Positions 60,064-64,000 of a DNA stretch of 64,000 bases are shown here, one piece after another. The translations under genes were made by a program, and so were the position numbers. Positions within the stretch are counted from its first letter, which is position 1; the number at the start of each line of letters is the position of its first letter. The notes under the pieces were generated by a model. It had not been told where the DNA came from. It did no database searches and was given only the letters and a program-made list of their open reading frames with translations. Origin of the DNA: DASQHY01 sp035602605 (GTDB lineage: Bacteria; Acidobacteriota; Terriglobia; Acidiferrales; UBA7541); contig DATNLZ010000111.1 of NCBI GenBank assembly GCA_035602605.1, positions 1 to 64,000 of the forward strand, written 5' to 3'.

Positions 60064-61026
60064 ATGCTTGTTTCGAGAAAACTAGCTTACTTTTTACTTC
60101 CCGGTATCCTTCTCCTGGCAGGAGCTGCCGTCGCGCAAGAGATCGCCACGGCGAAGAAGGATAACGCAGTCAAAGTGCAGATGCGCAATGTGCGATACCA
60201 CTTTACAGATCAAGTCACGGTATACATCAGCGCTTTGCGCGGTGAACTGATTCCTATTGGTGAAAATGATTTTCCGGTTTTCGATGACAGAAATTCATTC
60301 CGGCTGCGGATTAGCGGAGGTGAAATCGCGATCGGGGCCGAGTCCCTTGCGAATGTCTTGAATTCTTACGTGTTCAGCGGCCAAAGCTCTCCTTTAAAAT
60401 CCATCTCCATTGCCATCGAGAAGGGCAAGCTCAAGGTGAAAGGAAAATTGCGCAAGGGCGATATACCGTTTGAAACGGAGGGATCTGTTAGCGCTACGCC
60501 GGACGGCAAAATCCGTTTGCACAGCGATAAGATTAAAGCCTTACATTTACCGGCCAAAGGACTGATGGAGCTTTTCGGGATTGAGATGAGCGACTTCATC
60601 AAGACTGGAAAAGTCGCAGGGGTGCAGGCCGAAAAGGAGGATTTGATTCTTGATCCGCAGAAGATCCTTCCACCGCCGCACATTGAAGGACCTATTACAG
60701 CGATTCGTCTGGAAGGCGGAAACATCGTTCAGATCTTCGGCACTCCGCCCAATCATTCAGAAGAGAAGGCCAATGCGGGGAATTATATGGCTTACCGGGG
60801 GAACCGGCTGCGCTTTGGGAAATTGACCATGAATGATGCGGACATGACTCTGTTGGATATGGACCCGAAGGATCCATTCGACTTTTATCTTGATCACTAC
60901 AAGGAGCAGCTGGCGGCTGGATACACGAAGATCACTCTGAGTTTTGGTTTACGGGTGTTCATGAAAGATTTCGATAAGCTTGGGCGCAACGCGCGAGCGC
61001 AACAGAAAGCCCCAACTACAAGATAA
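60064..61026 (+). CDS. Exported hypothetical protein, DUF2993/LmeA-like
   Basis: Encodes 320 residues from the chosen ATG. A signal peptide lies at about 1-25 (YFLLPGILLLAGAAVA). The middle part (FRLRISGGEIAIGAESLANVL, KSISIAIEKGKLKVKG, HSDKIKALHLPAKGLMELFG) is rich in short beta strands and resembles lipid-binding tubular (TULIP, DUF2993) proteins. The resemblance is by eye and unproven. The function is unknown; no enzyme motif is visible. An open frame extends 12 codons upstream without a signal-like sequence. Confidence 0.6.
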   Translation: MLVSRKLAYFLLPGILLLAGAAVAQEIATAKKDNAVKVQMRNVRYHFTDQVTVYISALRGELIPIGENDFPVFDDRNSFRLRISGGEIAIGAESLANVLNSYVFSGQSSPLKSISIAIEKGKLKVKGKLRKGDIPFETEGSVSATPDGKIRLHSDKIKALHLPAKGLMELFGIEMSDFIKTGKVAGVQAEKEDLILDPQKILPPPHIEGPITAIRLEGGNIVQIFGTPPNHSEEKANAGNYMAYRGNRLRFGKLTMNDADMTLLDMDPKDPFDFYLDHYKEQLAAGYTKITLSFGLRVFMKDFDKLGRNARAQQKAPTTR

Positions 61027-61096
61027 GCGAATGATGTGCGCGGAGTTCTCGCGATCTGAACAACCGGACTCCCCCTTCGGTTCAAACTATATTCGT

Positions 61097-62407
61097 TCAG
61101 ACGGGATGCGCGGAACTGGCGGCCAGGCGGCGTGCGCGCAGACGCAGGACTTTTCGTTGATTGGCTTCAAGCACTTCGAACTGTAGGCCCTCATACGTAA
61201 CGCGCTCCCCCGCGGCCGGGACGTGTCCGGCAACCAAGTTGAGCAAGCCGGCGACCGTGGTGGGCAATTCGTCCACGGTCGTGGCAAACTCCACGCCAAA
61301 GATTTCGCGGAGCCTGGCAAGGGAAACGCTGCCACGCAGGACCACGCTTCCGTCACTTTCGTGGATGACCGAAGGCGCGGGGCGATGGTCGCCTTTTCCG
61401 AACTCAGTGCCGGATTCGCCGCCGCTCACACCAACAATTTCTTCGACGAGGTCCTCGATGGTGGCCAGCCCGGAGACGGAACCGTACTCATCCACGACGA
61501 CAACCATTTGCTGATTCTTCTGACGCATCTCGCGAAGCAACTCAGAGCCAGGCTTGGTTTCAGGAACAAACAAAGCCGGGCGCACCAATTCCCGAACCAA
61601 GCGTTGTGCGGCATCGCGTTCCGGAATCTGAAGAATGTCGCGGGCGTGTACGATACCGATGATTTCCTCGAGCGAAGCTTCGAAAACCGGCAGCCGAGAG
61701 AATCTGGTTTCGACGAGCACGCCGCGCAAATGCTCAACAGAAGCGCTCGCTTCGATCGCAACGATATCCGGGCGCGGGGTCATGACTTCGCGGACGCTTT
61801 TGTCGCTAAATTCAACGACCTGCTCGATGAGATCGGCCTGGTCAGGTTCCAGAATGCCCTCTTCTTCGGCGGCTTCGACCAAAGCTTCTATACTTTCGTT
61901 ATCCGCGCGGCGGCCTTGGACTTCGGCTACTTCATCTTCGGAGATACGCGCGAGCGTCGTGGCGACATCGAGTGCCGCGCGCAAGGGCCAAACCAGCCAG
62001 GCTGAAGCCCGCAGCAACGGGATCAAGGGACGTAGCCAACGGCCAGTGGTACGAGTCAGTAAGAAGCCCGGGATGAAATGCATCCCGACGGCGACTTCGA
62101 CACCAAGAAAAACAAAAAGCTGGATGACCGCTTCCCAGAACTCAGAAACAAAATAAATCACGCCACGAGCAGTCTCGAGCACCACCAAGGCAAGCCAGAT
62201 ATCCGCCAAAAGATTAAACGTGAGTGCCGCTTTTTTTCGTGAAAGCCGCAGCGGCGCCTCGATCTCCGCCTCGAAGATGTCAAGATGCTCGCGGAGACGT
62301 CCGGTAGAGACGCGGCCGAGGTGGCGGTACATGTGGTCAAGGTAAGAAAAAATCGGAAGGCCCAGGGCGAGGGCCACAGTGGCAATCACAAAAAGCCATT
62401 TGCTCAT
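61097..62407 (-). CDS. CNNM/CorC-family hemolysin-like membrane protein
   Basis: Encodes 436 residues. The N-terminal half has three to four hydrophobic helices (CNNM-type, about 5-160), followed by two CBS domains (about 205-325; VREVMTPRPDIVAIEASAS and ATIEDLVEEIVG) and a C-terminal CorC_HlyC domain (about 345-425, RGSVSLARLREIFG). The family takes part in Mg2+ or Co2+ homeostasis. It is the third gene of the phoH-ybeY-corC block, common in bacteria, with a 12-base gap after ybeY. Confidence 0.9.
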   Translation of the reverse strand: MSKWLFVIATVALALGLPIFSYLDHMYRHLGRVSTGRLREHLDIFEAEIEAPLRLSRKKAALTFNLLADIWLALVVLETARGVIYFVSEFWEAVIQLFVFLGVEVAVGMHFIPGFLLTRTTGRWLRPLIPLLRASAWLVWPLRAALDVATTLARISEDEVAEVQGRRADNESIEALVEAAEEEGILEPDQADLIEQVVEFSDKSVREVMTPRPDIVAIEASASVEHLRGVLVETRFSRLPVFEASLEEIIGIVHARDILQIPERDAAQRLVRELVRPALFVPETKPGSELLREMRQKNQQMVVVVDEYGSVSGLATIEDLVEEIVGVSGGESGTEFGKGDHRPAPSVIHESDGSVVLRGSVSLARLREIFGVEFATTVDELPTTVAGLLNLVAGHVPAAGERVTYEGLQFEVLEANQRKVLRLRARRLAASSAHPV

Positions 62408-62419
62408 ATTCGGTCGACG

Positions 62420-62896
62420 TTATTCGAGTGCCAGGCGGCGCCGAAGCCTGCGCTCGAGACGGTTCATTTCGCCGCGATCCGTTTCATGGTCATAACCGAG
62501 CAAATGCAAAACACCGTGAAGAATTAGAATTCGCAACTCAAGGGGCAAGGGTCGATGCAAACGGCGGGAGTTGCGACGCGCGGTCTCAGGTGCGATAGCG
62601 ATATCGCCAAGATAAAGAGCATCGGATTTTTTGAGTGGATCGGATCGCTTTGACAGCGAATTAACACTTGGCCGCGACAATTTTCGGCGAGCGGCACGGC
62701 CACTGGAAGGAAACGAAAGGACGTCGGTGGGCCCCTTCTTTTTCCTATAGGTGACATTCATCCGTGCGATGGCCACCTCGCTGACGAGACATACAGCAAC
62801 GTCGCGTGAAAGATCAAGTGTCGCTTTGAGGCGCGCGAGAAACTTTTCGAGCGGCTCGAGGGCCACCGGAATACGGCGCTGGCGGTTGAGAACCAT
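62420..62896 (-). CDS. ybeY: rRNA maturation endoribonuclease YbeY
   Basis: Encodes 158 residues. The zinc site HGVLHLLGYDHE (three His) at about 127-138 is complete, and the substrate-region motif NVTYRKKKGPTDVLSFP is present. Compared with typical YbeY, about 25 residues rich in Lys, Arg and Ser are inserted between LSFP and LGDIAIA (from SGRAARRKLSRPS to KRSDPLKK). YbeY is involved in 16S rRNA 3' end processing and ribosome quality control. It is 22 bases after phoH. Confidence 0.92.
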   Translation of the reverse strand: MVLNRQRRIPVALEPLEKFLARLKATLDLSRDVAVCLVSEVAIARMNVTYRKKKGPTDVLSFPSSGRAARRKLSRPSVNSLSKRSDPLKKSDALYLGDIAIAPETARRNSRRLHRPLPLELRILILHGVLHLLGYDHETDRGEMNRLERRLRRRLALE

Positions 62897-62918
62897 TGGA
62901 TGATCGTCGACCTACCTA

Positions 62919-63920
62919 CTAGACCGGCCGGCCATTCCCGGGAGCTGGGGGCGTCGGGCGCGATGCCTGTGTGGAGTCGAACTCTTCATAAGCTTTGATG
63001 ATTTGTTGCACCAGATTGTGGCGCACCACGTCACGCTCGTTGAAGTGGACAAAGGCGATACCGCCAATTTTGCCGCAGACCTCGACGGCCTCCACGAGAC
63101 CGGAGCGCCGGCCGGCGGGAAGATCAATTTGCGTGATGTCGCCGGTGATGACCGCTTTGGAATTGAAGCCGAGTCGCGTGAGGAACATCTTCATTTGCTC
63201 GCTGGTGGTGTTCTGGGCCTCATCCAAAATAACGAAAGAATCGTTGAGGGTTCTGCCACGCATGAATGCCAGCGGAGCAACTTCGATGATGCCTTTTTCG
63301 AGGAAACGCTCGAGTTTGTCGGCATCCAGCATGTCGTAAAGCGCGTCATAGAGCGGGCGCATGTACGGATCGATTTTTTCTTGAAGCGTGCCAGGAAGAA
63401 ATCCGAGACGCTCGCCGGCTTCGACCGCGGGACGCGCGAGGATGATGCGATTCACTTGCTTGGTCAAAAGCGAAGAGACGGCCATCGCTACGGCAAGGTA
63501 GGTTTTCCCCGTGCCACCAGGGCCAATCGCGAAAACCATGTCATGGCGCTCGATATCTTCCATGTAACGGCGCTGATTGGCGCTCTTGGGATTGACGTTT
63601 TTTTTGCCGAAGACGCGTGTGCGGGATGGTTCGAAAAGCGACCCGACTGGAGTGGCGGGGTCATCGGAAGCGACGCGGATCAGGGACTTAACTTCACTGG
63701 CATCAAGGGCTCGACCAGCACGGACTAGGTGATTGTATTCGTCCAGGACTTTTACAGCGCGATCAACATGAATCGCGTCGCCTTCGACTGCCAGACGGTC
63801 ATCGTGCAATTCGACCGTCACGCGAAAGGCCGATTCCAGAAGCTTTAGATTCTCATCCAAGGTGCCGAACAGGGGCTCAATTGCGCCCTCAATTTGAATT
63901 GTGCGTCGCATCGAATTCAT
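62919..63920 (-). CDS. phoH: PhoH-family ATPase
   Basis: Encodes 333 residues from ATG 63920. PhoH ATPase core with Walker A GPGGTGKTYLAVAM, EVAPLAFMRGRTL, Walker B FVILDEAQN, and VITGDITQIDLP. The N-terminal KH-like segment (about 25-100) is typical of PhoH proteins next to ybeY. The function is probably RNA-related NTP hydrolysis. A TTG at 63974 would add 18 residues and lies before AGGAGG, but ATG 63920 follows AAGG and is preferred. The remaining 80 bases of the window contain no further gene. Confidence 0.93.
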   Translation of the reverse strand: MNSMRRTIQIEGAIEPLFGTLDENLKLLESAFRVTVELHDDRLAVEGDAIHVDRAVKVLDEYNHLVRAGRALDASEVKSLIRVASDDPATPVGSLFEPSRTRVFGKKNVNPKSANQRRYMEDIERHDMVFAIGPGGTGKTYLAVAMAVSSLLTKQVNRIILARPAVEAGERLGFLPGTLQEKIDPYMRPLYDALYDMLDADKLERFLEKGIIEVAPLAFMRGRTLNDSFVILDEAQNTTSEQMKMFLTRLGFNSKAVITGDITQIDLPAGRRSGLVEAVEVCGKIGGIAFVHFNERDVVRHNLVQQIIKAYEEFDSTQASRPTPPAPGNGRPV

Positions 63921-64000
63921 GAGCGCCTTGTACTGGGCCGCCCGAAAAGGACAACCTCCTAAACGAAAATTCAACTGCGGCTAACGAGCCTATCCCAGCG

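Noticed and set aside
1..64000. CRISPR arrays, insertion sequences, phage genes
   Set aside because: No regularly spaced direct repeats, no transposase or integrase motif, and no cas gene were seen on either strand.

Overview
The window reads as a chromosomal segment of a Gram-negative soil bacterium, most likely of the phylum Acidobacteriota (class Terriglobia); this is an inference from gene content, not a computed placement. Supporting signs are moderately high GC, a diderm cell plan (LolA, Tat, exported proteins), menaquinone methylation (MenG/UbiE), many two-component and sigma-54 regulators, a dense set of type IV pilus genes split into several blocks, and exported alanine/lysine-rich coiled-coil proteins of the kind frequent in that phylum. 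No transposase, integrase, phage gene or CRISPR array was seen. One tRNA gene is present.

Layout: 1-9.6 kb holds a truncated hotdog thioesterase and hutH, an alpha/beta hydrolase, the prepilin peptidase PilD, a histidine kinase / exported coiled-coil protein / sigma-54 activator block, and a DUF1326-DUF2182 pair with striking Cys and Met motifs. 9.6-10.0 kb is a gene-free, highly structured spacer. 10-18 kb carries housekeeping genes (menG, aroB, nadB, an M28 peptidase, tatC-tatB, ctpA, tRNA-Ala). 18-27 kb carries an EcsC-family protein, a DEAD-box helicase, a deoC-ALDH16 catabolic pair, threonine synthase, a HAD phosphatase and a lytic transglycosylase.

27-48 kb is a surface-appendage region. 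A first minus-strand operon encodes GspF, GspE, PilM, PilN, PilO, a PilP/GspC-like protein and a pseudopilin lacking Glu5, preceded by a TMTC-like GT-C/TPR protein. Next come LolA, two tandem type IV pilins, two more GT-C membrane glycosyltransferase-like proteins, and a second minus-strand set pilB-pilT-pilC-pilS-pilR. PilD (3.5 kb) would process the pilins, PilS/PilR would control them, and the GT-C proteins may glycosylate surface products. No secretin (PilQ/GspD) is in the window.

48-64 kb contains a PCMT-like methyltransferase, an M50 protease gene broken by a one-base frameshift, a YciI-like gene whose only well-placed initiator is ATA, an ABM-like protein, an endonuclease III-like glycosylase translationally coupled to ntrY-ntrX, era, a VIT/CCC1 transporter, a soluble Ser/Thr kinase, an exported dual-specificity phosphatase, an exported TULIP-like hypothetical, and the conserved phoH-ybeY-CNNM/CorC block. 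The most interesting items are the ATA start, the broken M50 gene, the Met/Cys-rich DUF2182-DUF1326 module, two partial pilus machineries sharing one region, and strong unassigned secondary structures in the spacers at 9.86-9.97 kb and 48.41-48.46 kb.
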